A DNA stretch of 64,000 nucleotides from the NCBI RefSeq assembly GCF_020715685.1, contig NZ_CP085840.1, positions 2,604,001 through 2,668,000 on the forward strand. Reading direction: 5' to 3'. Position 1 is the stretch's first letter; every line of letters begins with the position of its first letter. The position numbers and the translations under genes are program-made. The notes below the pieces were generated by a model that was not told the origin of the DNA, did no database searches, and saw only the letters and a list, made by a program, of their open reading frames with translations. Positions 16,414-24,139 of this stretch are shown in pieces. Source of the stretch: Dermatobacter hominis. GTDB taxonomy: Bacteria > Actinomycetota > Acidimicrobiia > Acidimicrobiales > Microtrichaceae.

Positions 16414-16617
16414 CGCCTTGTGACCCTCGCTCCGCCCCGCTGTGTGGGGGTCGTCGACCGCCTCCGCAGGACCGACCCCACCCGCCACCCGGAGCGGTCC
16501 GACGTCGCGCCCGCCCCCGGTCGTTCCCGGAGGTCGCGGCACCCCGTCCGGGCCTCCGCGATCTGACGGCCCCTCAGGGATCTGGCGGACCGGTCGCCGG
16601 TGCGCCGACAATGGTGC

Positions 16618-18576
16618 ATGGCATCTCTCCCTCAGCGGGACCGTCCGTGGCTGATGCGGACCTACTCGGGCCACTCGACCGCCAAGGCGTCCAACGAGCT
16701 GTACCGGACCAACCTGGCCAAGGGCCAGACCGGGCTCTCCATCGCCTTCGACCTCCCGACGCAGACGGGCTACGACCCGGACCACGTGCTGGCGCGGGGC
16801 GAGGTCGGCAAGGTCGGCGTCCCGGTCGCGCACCTCGGCCACATGCGGACGCTCCTCGACGGCATCCCCCCGGGCGAGATGAACACGTCGATGACGATCA
16901 ACGCCACGGCCGCGTGGCTGCTCGGCCTCTACGTCGCCAACGCCGCCGAGCAGGGCGTCGACAGCACGGCGCTGCGGGGCACGACGCAGAACGACATCGT
17001 CAAGGAGTACCTGTCGCGGGGCACGTACATCTTCCCGCCGCACCAGAGCCGTCGGCTGATCGTCGACATGTTCGCCTTCTGCAACGAGCACGTCCCCAAG
17101 TGGAACCCGATGAACGTGTGCTCGTACCACCTGCAGGAGGCCGGTGCGACGCCGGTGCAGGAGATCGCCTACTCGCTCGCCTGCGCGATCGGCGTGCTGG
17201 ACGCCGTGCAGGAGTCCGGCCAGGTGCCGGCCGAGCGCATGTCCGACGTCGTCGCGTCGGTGAGCTTCTTCGTGAACGCGGGCATCCGCTTCGTCGAGGA
17301 GATCGCCAAGATGCGGACCTTCACGAAGATGTGGGACCGCCTGACCGCCGAGCGCTACGGCGTCACCGACCCGAAGGCCCGGCGCTTCCGCTACGGCGTG
17401 CAGGTCAACTCGCTCGGGCTGACCGAGGCGCAGCCGGAGAACAACGTGCAGCGCATCGTGCTCGAGGCGCTCGGCGTGACCATGTCGCGCGACGCCCGCG
17501 CCCGGTCGCTGCAGCTGCCCGCGTGGAACGAGGCGCTCGGCCTGCCGCGCCCGTGGGACCAGCAGTGGTCGCTGCGCATCCAGCAGGTGCTGGCGCTCGA
17601 GACCGATCTGCTCGAGTACCCCGACCTGTTCGAGGGCAGCCACGTGATGGAGGCCCTGACGTCGGACCTCGAGGACGCCGCGCAGGCCGAGCTCGACGAC
17701 GTGCTCGCGCTGGGCGGCGCGTTCGAGGCCATCGACGAGCTGAAGGGCCGGCTCGTCCGCTCCCACACGGAGCGGATGCGACGCATCGAGTCGGGCGACC
17801 TGACGGTCATCGGCGTGAACGCCTTCACCGAGACCGCCGAGTCGCCCCTCGCCGGCGACGACAGCATCCTGAAGGTCGACCCCGCGGTCCAGGACGAGAT
17901 GATCAACGACGTCCAGGCGTGGCGGGCCGCCCGGGACCAGGCCGAGGTCGACCGGGCGCTGGCCGAGCTGGAGCGCGTCGCCCGCACCGACGAGAACATC
18001 ATGCCGGCGACGATCGACCTGGCCCGCGCCGGCGGCACCACCGGCGAGTGGGCCGACCGCCTGCGCGAGGTGTTCGGCGAGTACCGCGCCCCGACGGGCG
18101 TCGCCGCCGCCGCCGGCGTGGCGGGCGGCAACGACGGGCTGCGCGCCCTGTCGGAGCGGCTGCGCGCCCTCGACGGCGGGCCGCCCCGGTTCCTCGTCGC
18201 CAAGCCGGGCCTCGACGGCCACTCGAACGGTGCCGAGCAGATCGCCGTGGCGGCGCGCGACGCCGGCATGGAGGTCATCTACCAGGGCATCCGGCTGACG
18301 CCCGCGCAGATCGCCGCCGCGGCGCGCGACGAGGACGTCGACGTCGTCGGGCTGTCGATCCTGTCGGGCTCGCACCTCGAGCTGGTGCCAGAGGTCGTCC
18401 GGCTGCTCCGCGAGGCCCGTGTCACCGCGCCGGTGGTGGCGGGTGGCATCATCCCCGAGGACGACCGCCCGAAGCTCCTCGAGGACGGCGTGGCCGCCGT
18501 GTTCACGCCGAAGGACTTCGAGCTCACCAGGATCATCACCGAGATCGCCGATCTGGCCGTCGCCGCCCGGGACTGA
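16618..18576 (+). CDS. ecm: Ethylmalonyl-CoA mutase (coenzyme B12-dependent)
   Basis: This is 652 residues in one chain: an acyl-CoA mutase TIM barrel (about 1-500), then a cobalamin-binding domain. It begins RPWLMRTYSGHSTAKASN and contains FDLPTQTGYDPDH, MNTSMTINATA, the WNPMNVCSYHLQEAGATP block and LPAWNEALGLPRPWDQQWS, all as in MeaA/Ecm of Methylobacterium. The B12 site is LDGHSNG (D533, H535, G538). Ecm rearranges (2R)-ethylmalonyl-CoA to methylsuccinyl-CoA in the ethylmalonyl-CoA pathway. Single-chain length and close similarity to MeaA argue against methylmalonyl-CoA mutase. Start: the ATG directly before ASLPQRDRPW. Confidence 0.95.
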   Translation: MASLPQRDRPWLMRTYSGHSTAKASNELYRTNLAKGQTGLSIAFDLPTQTGYDPDHVLARGEVGKVGVPVAHLGHMRTLLDGIPPGEMNTSMTINATAAWLLGLYVANAAEQGVDSTALRGTTQNDIVKEYLSRGTYIFPPHQSRRLIVDMFAFCNEHVPKWNPMNVCSYHLQEAGATPVQEIAYSLACAIGVLDAVQESGQVPAERMSDVVASVSFFVNAGIRFVEEIAKMRTFTKMWDRLTAERYGVTDPKARRFRYGVQVNSLGLTEAQPENNVQRIVLEALGVTMSRDARARSLQLPAWNEALGLPRPWDQQWSLRIQQVLALETDLLEYPDLFEGSHVMEALTSDLEDAAQAELDDVLALGGAFEAIDELKGRLVRSHTERMRRIESGDLTVIGVNAFTETAESPLAGDDSILKVDPAVQDEMINDVQAWRAARDQAEVDRALAELERVARTDENIMPATIDLARAGGTTGEWADRLREVFGEYRAPTGVAAAAGVAGGNDGLRALSERLRALDGGPPRFLVAKPGLDGHSNGAEQIAVAARDAGMEVIYQGIRLTPAQIAAAARDEDVDVVGLSILSGSHLELVPEVVRLLREARVTAPVVAGGIIPEDDRPKLLEDGVAAVFTPKDFELTRIITEIADLAVAARD

Positions 18577-18664
18577 GGTCCCGGGGCCCGGGGCGGGCGG
18601 GGAACTGACCAAGAGGCAGTGACGAATGCTCACGTCCCGTGACCCCCGAGCCGATGGGAGAGCC

Positions 18665-19465
18665 ATGGTCGACGCTCGTGTCATCGCGCTCGTGCTCGGC
18701 GTCGTCGGCCTGGCCTTCGGCGTCGCAGCCCTGGCCGCCGGCGTGCCCGCGCTGGGCGCCGTCGCCGGCCTCGCCGCGATCGCCGCCGGCGGCACCGCCC
18801 TCGCCGCGTCGCCCCAGCGGGCCACGGCCGCCGAACCCGCGGCTCCCGACGACCGCGACCAGACGATCGACCGCACGCGCCGCGAGCTGGCCGATGCCCG
18901 CGGCGAGGTCGAGGCGCTCCGCCAGGAGCTCGCCGCCGCCCGCTCCGGGGCGGAGGACGCACCCGAGCCGCCGCCCGAGCTCGCCGGCTCCGACACCTCG
19001 GCGCTGACCGACCCCGAGTCGCAGCTGTTCTCCGAGGCCTACTTCCGCGTCGCCCTGCAGTCCCGGCTGGCCTCGGCCCGCCGCCACCTGCGGCCCGTGT
19101 CCGTCTGCCTCATGCAGGTCGCGCAGGGCCAGGTCGAGGACGCCTCCTCGTCGGCGCCGCCGGCCCGGGTCGCCGACGCGATCCGCGAGACGCTCCGAGA
19201 GGCCGACATCGCCTGCCGCCTCGACGACGGCACCTTCGCCGCCATCCTCGAGGACACCCCCGAGAACGGCGCGGTGTGGACCGTCGAGCGCACCCGGCGC
19301 AACCTGGTCAGCCGCTCGGGTCCCCACACGATGTGGGCCGGCGTCGCCTGCTACCCCGCCCACGCGTTCAGCGGCGACGAGCTGCTCGAGCAGGCCCGGG
19401 CGGCGCTGGTCGCCGCGCAGGAGTGGAACCAGGACCGCATCGAGGTCGCCGCCGTCGAGGGCTGA
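18665..19465 (+). CDS. Membrane-anchored protein with a degenerate GGDEF domain
   Basis: This is 266 residues. Two hydrophobic segments lie in the first 55 residues, then a short coiled-coil-like stretch (TRRELADARGEVEALRQEL), then a GGDEF-like fold: DPESQLFSEAYFRVALQSRL, RHLRPVSVCLMQV, and ADIACRLDDGTFAAILEDTP. The last segment aligns with D-x-x-A-R-x-G-G-D-E-F but reads RLDDGTF, so the catalytic GGDEF is lost. It cannot be an ordinary diguanylate cyclase and may bind nucleotide or act structurally. The start at 18665 has GGGAG 5 bases upstream. It follows ecm by 88 bp and could be co-transcribed. Confidence 0.75.
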   Translation: MVDARVIALVLGVVGLAFGVAALAAGVPALGAVAGLAAIAAGGTALAASPQRATAAEPAAPDDRDQTIDRTRRELADARGEVEALRQELAAARSGAEDAPEPPPELAGSDTSALTDPESQLFSEAYFRVALQSRLASARRHLRPVSVCLMQVAQGQVEDASSSAPPARVADAIRETLREADIACRLDDGTFAAILEDTPENGAVWTVERTRRNLVSRSGPHTMWAGVACYPAHAFSGDELLEQARAALVAAQEWNQDRIEVAAVEG

Positions 19466-19471
19466 TCGCGG

Positions 19472-20635
19472 TCAGTCGGCGGCGTCGAGCTCGCGGCGGA
19501 TCTCGTCGCCGTCCTCGTCGAGCCCCCGCCCGACCCAGCGGACCGCACCCGGCGTCGCGCTGAGCCGGGCCACCACGTCCTGCATCGGGAAGCCGTCGAT
19601 CTCGACGATCGCCCCTCGGGCCCGGAAGTGCGGGTCCTCGGCGATGTCGGCCATGTCGTACACGGGCGCGACCGCGGCGTGCGCGGCCTCGAACTCGTCG
19701 AGCACCTGCGGCGTCGTGCGCTCGGCCATCCACTCCGCCATGCGGGCGTCGATCTCGTCGCGGTGCGCGACGCGCCCGGCGAAGTCGGCGAAGCGCGGGT
19801 CGCCCCCGAGGCCGATGAGCTCGATGACGCGGCCTGCGACCGACTCCGCGCTGGTGGACACGGCCACCCACCGTCCGTCGCCGGTCCGGTAGGTGTTGCG
19901 GGGCACGGTGTACGGGATGCCGGCACCCAGGCGCTCCTGCACCTGGCCGAGCACGCCGTAGAGCGGGACGAGCGGGCCCATCAGCTGCAGCATCGACTCG
20001 ATCAGGTTCACGTCGACCACCTGACCGACGCCCGAGTGCAGGGCGACCATCGTGGCGAACGCGGCGACCAGCGCCGCCACCTCGTCGGTGAGCGCGATCG
20101 GGGGCAGGAGCGGCTGGCCGTCCGGCTCGCCGTTGATGGCGGCGAAGCCCGACAGGGCCTCGGCCTGCGTCGCGAAGCCCGGGCGGTCCTTGTACGGCCC
20201 GGTCTGGCCGAACCCGGTCACGCGGGTGACCACCAGCGAGGGGTTGGTGCGGTGCAGGACCTCGGGGGCCAGGCCCAGGCGCTCGAGGGTGCCGGGTCGG
20301 AAGTTCTCCACGAGGACGTCGGCCGAGTCGAGGAGCCGGCGCATCACCTCGAGGTCGTCCGGGTCCTTCAGGTCGAGCGCGATCGTGCGCTTGTTGCGAC
20401 CGACGACCTTCCACCACATCGACCGGCCGTCCGCGGGGTCCGTCCAGCCCATGGAGCGGACGCTGTCGCCGCCCGGCGGCCGCTCCACCTTGATGACGTC
20501 GGCGCCGTAGTCCGCCAGGTAGCGCGCGCAGCCCGGTCCGGCGATCACGGTGGCCAGGTCGACCACCCGCAGGTCGGCGAGCGGACCGCGGGCCGCGCCG
20601 TCGACCGCTCCCCCGGTGGCGCCGTCGGTCGTCAC
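19472..20635 (-). CDS. CaiB/BaiF family (class III) CoA-transferase
   Basis: This is 387 residues with the family opening PLADLRVVDLATVIAGPGCARYLADYGADVIKVE, then KRTIALDLKDP, ADVLVENFRPGTLERLGL, and a GFGQTGPYKDRPGFATQAEALSGF block with the aspartate expected in IALTDEVAAL. These enzymes move CoA between organic acids through an aspartyl-CoA thioester, for example on carnitine, formate/oxalate, succinate or steroid acids; the acid here is unknown. Its GTG overlaps the stop of the phosphoesterase gene (GTGA, 20635-20632), so translation is coupled. Confidence 0.92.
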   Translation of the reverse strand: MTTDGATGGAVDGAARGPLADLRVVDLATVIAGPGCARYLADYGADVIKVERPPGGDSVRSMGWTDPADGRSMWWKVVGRNKRTIALDLKDPDDLEVMRRLLDSADVLVENFRPGTLERLGLAPEVLHRTNPSLVVTRVTGFGQTGPYKDRPGFATQAEALSGFAAINGEPDGQPLLPPIALTDEVAALVAAFATMVALHSGVGQVVDVNLIESMLQLMGPLVPLYGVLGQVQERLGAGIPYTVPRNTYRTGDGRWVAVSTSAESVAGRVIELIGLGGDPRFADFAGRVAHRDEIDARMAEWMAERTTPQVLDEFEAAHAAVAPVYDMADIAEDPHFRARGAIVEIDGFPMQDVVARLSATPGAVRWVGRGLDEDGDEIRRELDAAD

Positions 20636-21669
20636 CGGGCCTCGATCGCGAAGCAGCGGTCCGACAGGCGGCCCCGGGCGTAGCGGGCGTAGGTGCCGGC
20701 GAACATCCCCCGCGTGCGCTCGCTCCAGTCGAGCGCGTCGGGCGCCGTCACCCGGCGGTGCACCTGCAGCACGAGGCCGTCGAAGACCCGGTACTCCGCC
20801 CACGAGCCGGGGTAGTCCTTGACCGTCCCGACCTCGACGAACGGGACGTCGCCCGCGCCGGGGAGGCGCACCCGGTTGTTGCGGTGCGTGTGGCCGGCGA
20901 AGTAGCCGAGCAGCCGCGGCCGGCGGACGAACACCTCGGCCAGCGCCTCGGTGTCGCCGGGGACGAGGCCGAACACCCCCTCGCGCCGGCGCTCCTCGGC
21001 CGGGTTCCACACCGGGTGGTGGCCGAACACCAGCACGGGCCGGTCGGCCCGGGCGCCGAGCTCGTCGAGCCACTCGAGCTGCTCGGCGGAGAGGTGCCCG
21101 TTGATCGTCGCGTCCCGTGAGGTGTCGAGCACGGCGAGGACGACGCCGTCCAGCGTGCGCTCCTGCACCGGCCAGGCCCCGCGCTGCTGGTGGTGGTAGC
21201 TCTCGTGGTTGCCGCGGACCCACATCAGGTCATCGCCGAACGCCCCGCCGTAGACGTCGAGGAAGCGGTCGACCTGCTCGTCGGTGCCATCGGAGGTGAC
21301 GTCGCCCTTCACGACGACGGCGTCGGGCCGCCGGGCCGCCATGTCGGCCACGACGGCGGCGTTCATCGTCTCGGGGTAGGGCGGCTCACCGGGCTCGACC
21401 GTGTAGGTCTCCCAGTCGACGCCGTCGATGTGGCCGCACTCGATCTCGCCGAAGTGCACGTCGTTCGCGGTGGCGACCGTGGCGAGAAGCTCGCCACGCC
21501 GGGGCAGGGTGCGGACCGCGACGCCGTCGAGGTCGAGGTCGGTGTCGGGCGGCAGGTCCGTCCACGTCGTCGCGATCGGACCGTGGAACACGACGACCTC
21601 GTCGTCGGCGACCGTCATCACCTCGGGCGGCATCGGTTCGGGGAGCAGGTCGTCGGATGGGTCCGCCAC
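20632..21669 (-). CDS. Calcineurin-like metallophosphoesterase
   Basis: This is about 345 residues with the dimetal motifs in order: ATANDVHFG (D-x-H), VVKGDVTSDGT (GD), VRGNHESYHH (GNH), FGHHPVWN (H) and GYFAGHTHRNN (GHxH). That is a complete metallophosphoesterase site. A preceding 90-residue strand-rich segment (VVVFHGPIATTW, LDGVAVRTLP) may be a substrate or carrier domain. The substrate is unknown. The GTG start at 21669 is supported by TATCCT ending 8 bases upstream. It forms an operon with the downstream CoA-transferase. Confidence 0.87.
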   Translation of the reverse strand: MADPSDDLLPEPMPPEVMTVADDEVVVFHGPIATTWTDLPPDTDLDLDGVAVRTLPRRGELLATVATANDVHFGEIECGHIDGVDWETYTVEPGEPPYPETMNAAVVADMAARRPDAVVVKGDVTSDGTDEQVDRFLDVYGGAFGDDLMWVRGNHESYHHQQRGAWPVQERTLDGVVLAVLDTSRDATINGHLSAEQLEWLDELGARADRPVLVFGHHPVWNPAEERRREGVFGLVPGDTEALAEVFVRRPRLLGYFAGHTHRNNRVRLPGAGDVPFVEVGTVKDYPGSWAEYRVFDGLVLQVHRRVTAPDALDWSERTRGMFAGTYARYARGRLSDRCFAIEAR

Positions 21670-21677
21670 GTCGTCCG

Positions 21678-21706
21678 AGGATACGGCGATGGCGAGGCGG
21701 TACGGT
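21678..21706. promoter_or_regulatory. Back-to-back leaderless promoters (TATCCT minus, TACGGT plus)
   Basis: TATCCT on the minus strand (21678-21683) ends 8 bases before the phosphoesterase GTG. TACGGT on the plus strand (21701-21706) ends 5 bases before the hydrolase ATG at 21712. The two starts are only 42 bp apart, so their -35 regions must overlap the opposite gene start. Confidence 0.45.
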
Positions 21707-21711
21707 CGGGC

Positions 21712-22524
21712 ATGGCCAGCGGGACGAGTGGCACCTGCCGCGTCGACGGGATCGACATCTACTGGGAGCGGTCCGGATCGGGGAGGCCGACCGTGTTCCT
21801 GAACGGCTCCGGCATGGCGCTGCAGGACTCCGCGCTCCTCGTCCAGGCCTTCAGCGGCCCGTTCGACCTCCTCGCCCTCGACCACCGGGGCATGGGCCGC
21901 TCGAGCGTCCCGCCCGGTCCCTACTCGATGGCCGACTGCGCCGCCGACGTCGCCGGCCTCCTCGACGGCCAGGGCTGGGACACCTGCCGCGTGGTCGGCA
22001 TCAGCTTCGGAGGGATGGTCGCTCAGGAGCTGGCCGTGACCTGGCCCGACCGGGTGGAGCGGCTGGCCCTGCTGTGCACCTCGCCAGGGGGCGCGGGCGG
22101 GGCGTCGTACCCGCTGCACGAGCTCGCCGACCTGCCCCCGGAGGACCGGCTGCGGAAGGGGGCCGAGCTGCTCGACACGCGGTTCACCCCGGAGTTCCTG
22201 GCGGAGCACCCCGACCAGCAGGGCCTGGTCGACTTCCTCGCCGCCGGCCAGGCGCGGGAGCGCACCTCGGAGCAGGAGGAGGGCGCGCGGCTGCAGATGG
22301 AGGCGCGGAGCCACCACGACGTGTGCGACCGGCTCGGCGCGGTGTCGTGCCCGACCCTCGTCGCGAGCGGCCGGTGGGACGGCATCGCCCCGCCCGTCAA
22401 CGGCGCCTACATCGCCGAGCACGTGCCGGGCGCCGAACAGCGCCTGTACGACGGCGGCCACGCCTTCTTCGTGCAGGACCCCGCCGCACTCCCCGACATC
22501 ATCGGGTTCCTCGCCGCCGACTGA
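21712..22524 (+). CDS. Cytoplasmic alpha/beta hydrolase
   Basis: This is 270 residues with the classic fold cues: VFLNGSGMALQDS (oxyanion strand), LLALDHRGMGRSS, the nucleophile elbow GISFGGMVAQ, VASGRWDGIAPP (Asp) and YDGGHAFFVQDP (His). No signal peptide. It is closest in feel to the 3-oxoadipate enol-lactonase / non-haem peroxidase type hydrolases, but the substrate is not inferable. The ATG follows a TACGGT -10 box. Confidence 0.85.
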   Translation: MASGTSGTCRVDGIDIYWERSGSGRPTVFLNGSGMALQDSALLVQAFSGPFDLLALDHRGMGRSSVPPGPYSMADCAADVAGLLDGQGWDTCRVVGISFGGMVAQELAVTWPDRVERLALLCTSPGGAGGASYPLHELADLPPEDRLRKGAELLDTRFTPEFLAEHPDQQGLVDFLAAGQARERTSEQEEGARLQMEARSHHDVCDRLGAVSCPTLVASGRWDGIAPPVNGAYIAEHVPGAEQRLYDGGHAFFVQDPAALPDIIGFLAAD

Positions 22525-22570
22525 CGCTCGCCGACGCCACCCGTCCACGTCCGGATCGTCCGCAGGTGGG

Positions 22571-23947
22571 TCAGCCGCCGACGACGCGGGCCAGCCGGCG
22601 GTCCCACCGGCGCAGCGCCCCGAGGTCGGGCTCCGCCGGGGCGGCGGCGCCGAGCCGGGACGCCACCGCGCACCGCGCCAGCCACGGGAGCATCGCCCGG
22701 GCCAGGCCGGGATCCCGAGCGTAGGCCCGGGTCGCCGACAGGGACTGCGCCGCGGACGGCTCGTCCCAGCGCTGCTCGAGCCCCGACCCGCCCATGTCGG
22801 CGGTGAACAGCCCGCTCTCGAACATCCGGCGCACGCCGTCGGTCCCCACCGCGCTGTTGCAGCGGCGGAACGTGTCGTACGCCGCCAGCGTGCCGCCGTG
22901 CTCGCGGTGGTACGCGGTCTGGTACGCCCAGAGCGCCCCGTCGGCGCCGGGATCGGCCGCGCCGCCGACCTGCTCCGCCAGCACCGCGCCGGCCATCAGG
23001 CCCGTGCCGATCCCGCTGCCGTGCGCGGGGAAGACCTGGCAGGCGGCGTCGCCCACGAGCGCCACCCCCGACGCGCCGAGGCGGGCGTAGGGCCGTCGGA
23101 GCGGGATGAGGCCGTCGCCGCCGTAGCGGGGCTCGCCGATCCAGGGGTTGGCGCCGCGGAACCGGTCGAGGATCGTCCGGCCTGACCCCCACTCCCCCGA
23201 CGCGATCGCCCCGGTCAGCACCGACACCTCGCCGAGGTCGGCGGCGACGCCGACGGCCAGCGCCGAGAAGCCGCCGTCGAGGCCGACCCAGGTCACGCCG
23301 TCGCCGGGGGTCGCGCCGTGGCCGTCGAGGAACGCCCGGGCGCCGTCGGCATCGGCCACGTCGAGCATGAACTGGCTGGCGGTGCAGAGCACGTCGCGCC
23401 CGACGGGCGGGCACCAGGCCGCGAGCTCCGGGACCTGCGAGCGCAGGACGCCGCGCCGCCCACCGGCGTCGACGAACAGGTCGGCCTCGAGCCGCACGGG
23501 CGCCGCCTCGGCGGCGTCGGGCGGCGCCGCCGACAGCGCCAGCGCTCGCACGCGGCCGTCGACCAGCTCGACCGAGACGTCACGGGCGCGGTCGAGGAAG
23601 TCGACGCGCTCGGCCCGGCACAGCGCCACGAGGCGGTCGTTGAGCCGCCGCATGTCGGCGTGCTCCGTCGGCGACTCGACGACCACCGGCCCTGCGTCGG
23701 CCGGGCCGAGCAGGAACGTGCGCCCGGTCCCGGTGTGGACCTCGTCGGCGGTCGGCGGGGCGAGCCCCGCCCGGGCGTACTGCCAGGCCAGCACGCCGTT
23801 GTCCCAGCGGGCACCACCCTCGCCGAGGGGGCGCGACTCGACGACGGTGACCGACAGCCCGCGGCGCGCCAGCTGCAGGGCCGCGTTCAGGCCGGCGGTG
23901 CCGGCTCCGACGACGACCGCGGCGACGCGGCGGTCGTCCGTGCCCAC
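22571..23947 (-). CDS. FAD-dependent oxidoreductase (flavoprotein monooxygenase / geranylgeranyl-reductase-like)
   Basis: This is 458 residues starting from GTG with the dinucleotide motif VVVGAGTAGLNAALQLARRG and the acidic end of beta2 (VVES). The second FAD signature is GVALVGDAACQVFPAHGSGIGTGLMAG, a GD motif variant as found in squalene-epoxidase/GGR-type flavoproteins. The start is 10 bases after the stop of the carboxylase epsilon gene on the same strand, so it is the third gene of the acyl-CoA carboxylase operon. A role in lipid or polyketide-like tailoring is possible; the substrate is unknown. Confidence 0.85.
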   Translation of the reverse strand: MGTDDRRVAAVVVGAGTAGLNAALQLARRGLSVTVVESRPLGEGGARWDNGVLAWQYARAGLAPPTADEVHTGTGRTFLLGPADAGPVVVESPTEHADMRRLNDRLVALCRAERVDFLDRARDVSVELVDGRVRALALSAAPPDAAEAAPVRLEADLFVDAGGRRGVLRSQVPELAAWCPPVGRDVLCTASQFMLDVADADGARAFLDGHGATPGDGVTWVGLDGGFSALAVGVAADLGEVSVLTGAIASGEWGSGRTILDRFRGANPWIGEPRYGGDGLIPLRRPYARLGASGVALVGDAACQVFPAHGSGIGTGLMAGAVLAEQVGGAADPGADGALWAYQTAYHREHGGTLAAYDTFRRCNSAVGTDGVRRMFESGLFTADMGGSGLEQRWDEPSAAQSLSATRAYARDPGLARAMLPWLARCAVASRLGAAAPAEPDLGALRRWDRRLARVVGG

Positions 23948-23957
23948 GCTCGTCGGC

Positions 23958-24137
23958 TCAGCCCGGCCGGCCGCGACGGATCGGCACCGGCTTGGACCAC
24001 CAGCGGCCGGACCAGCGCCAGCGCGAGACGCTGTCCGGAGCGGACTCGGCCCCGGCGCGCGGGAGGCCCACCTCGAGCGCGGCGACGATGGCCGCCGCCT
24101 CCTCCTCGGTCGGTTCGGGATCGATCTGCAGCGCCAT
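23958..24137 (-). CDS. Acyl-CoA carboxylase epsilon subunit
   Basis: This is a 59-residue protein, MALQIDPEPTEEEAAAIVAA at the start and a W/R-rich tail (RWRWSGRWWSKP). The pattern of an acidic helix followed by a basic, Trp-rich end is that of the small epsilon subunits that stabilise actinobacterial acyl-CoA carboxylase complexes. It starts 2 bases after the beta-subunit stop codon. Its presence shows the carboxylase is of the actinobacterial AccA/AccD/AccE type. The biotinylated alpha chain is not in this window. Confidence 0.85.
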   Translation of the reverse strand: MALQIDPEPTEEEAAAIVAALEVGLPRAGAESAPDSVSRWRWSGRWWSKPVPIRRGRPG

Positions 24138-24139
24138 CG

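Larger units (their letters stand above)
16191..16617. other. 427-bp gene-free region: low-GC divergent promoter zone and structured ecm leader
   Basis: This is the only gap over 300 bp. About 16236-16310 is strikingly less GC-rich than its surroundings and holds the near-palindrome CGGGATTATCCCG (16249-16261) and two CCCGGG sites. The remaining 300 bp up to the ecm ATG is GC-rich and can form several hairpins (CCGGC/GCCGG near 16330-16350; 16392-16413; GGACCG/CGGTCC near 16470-16500). No convincing ORF is present. I searched for cobalamin-riboswitch hallmarks because ecm is B12-dependent and found none. Confidence 0.6.

Noticed and set aside
16351-16566. A 71-codon reading frame in the ecm leader as an upstream peptide gene
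   Set aside because: Arg/Pro-rich shadow-like composition, no clear ribosome site, and it crosses the predicted hairpins.
16191-16617. Cobalamin riboswitch upstream of the B12 enzyme ecm
   Set aside because: Neither the B12-box core nor the GGGAA-type P4 motif is visible on either strand, so I only report an unclassified leader.
16201-18996. A 931-codon minus-strand open frame over ecm and its leader
   Set aside because: Shadow of ecm; the real gene has full family similarity from the ATG at 16618.
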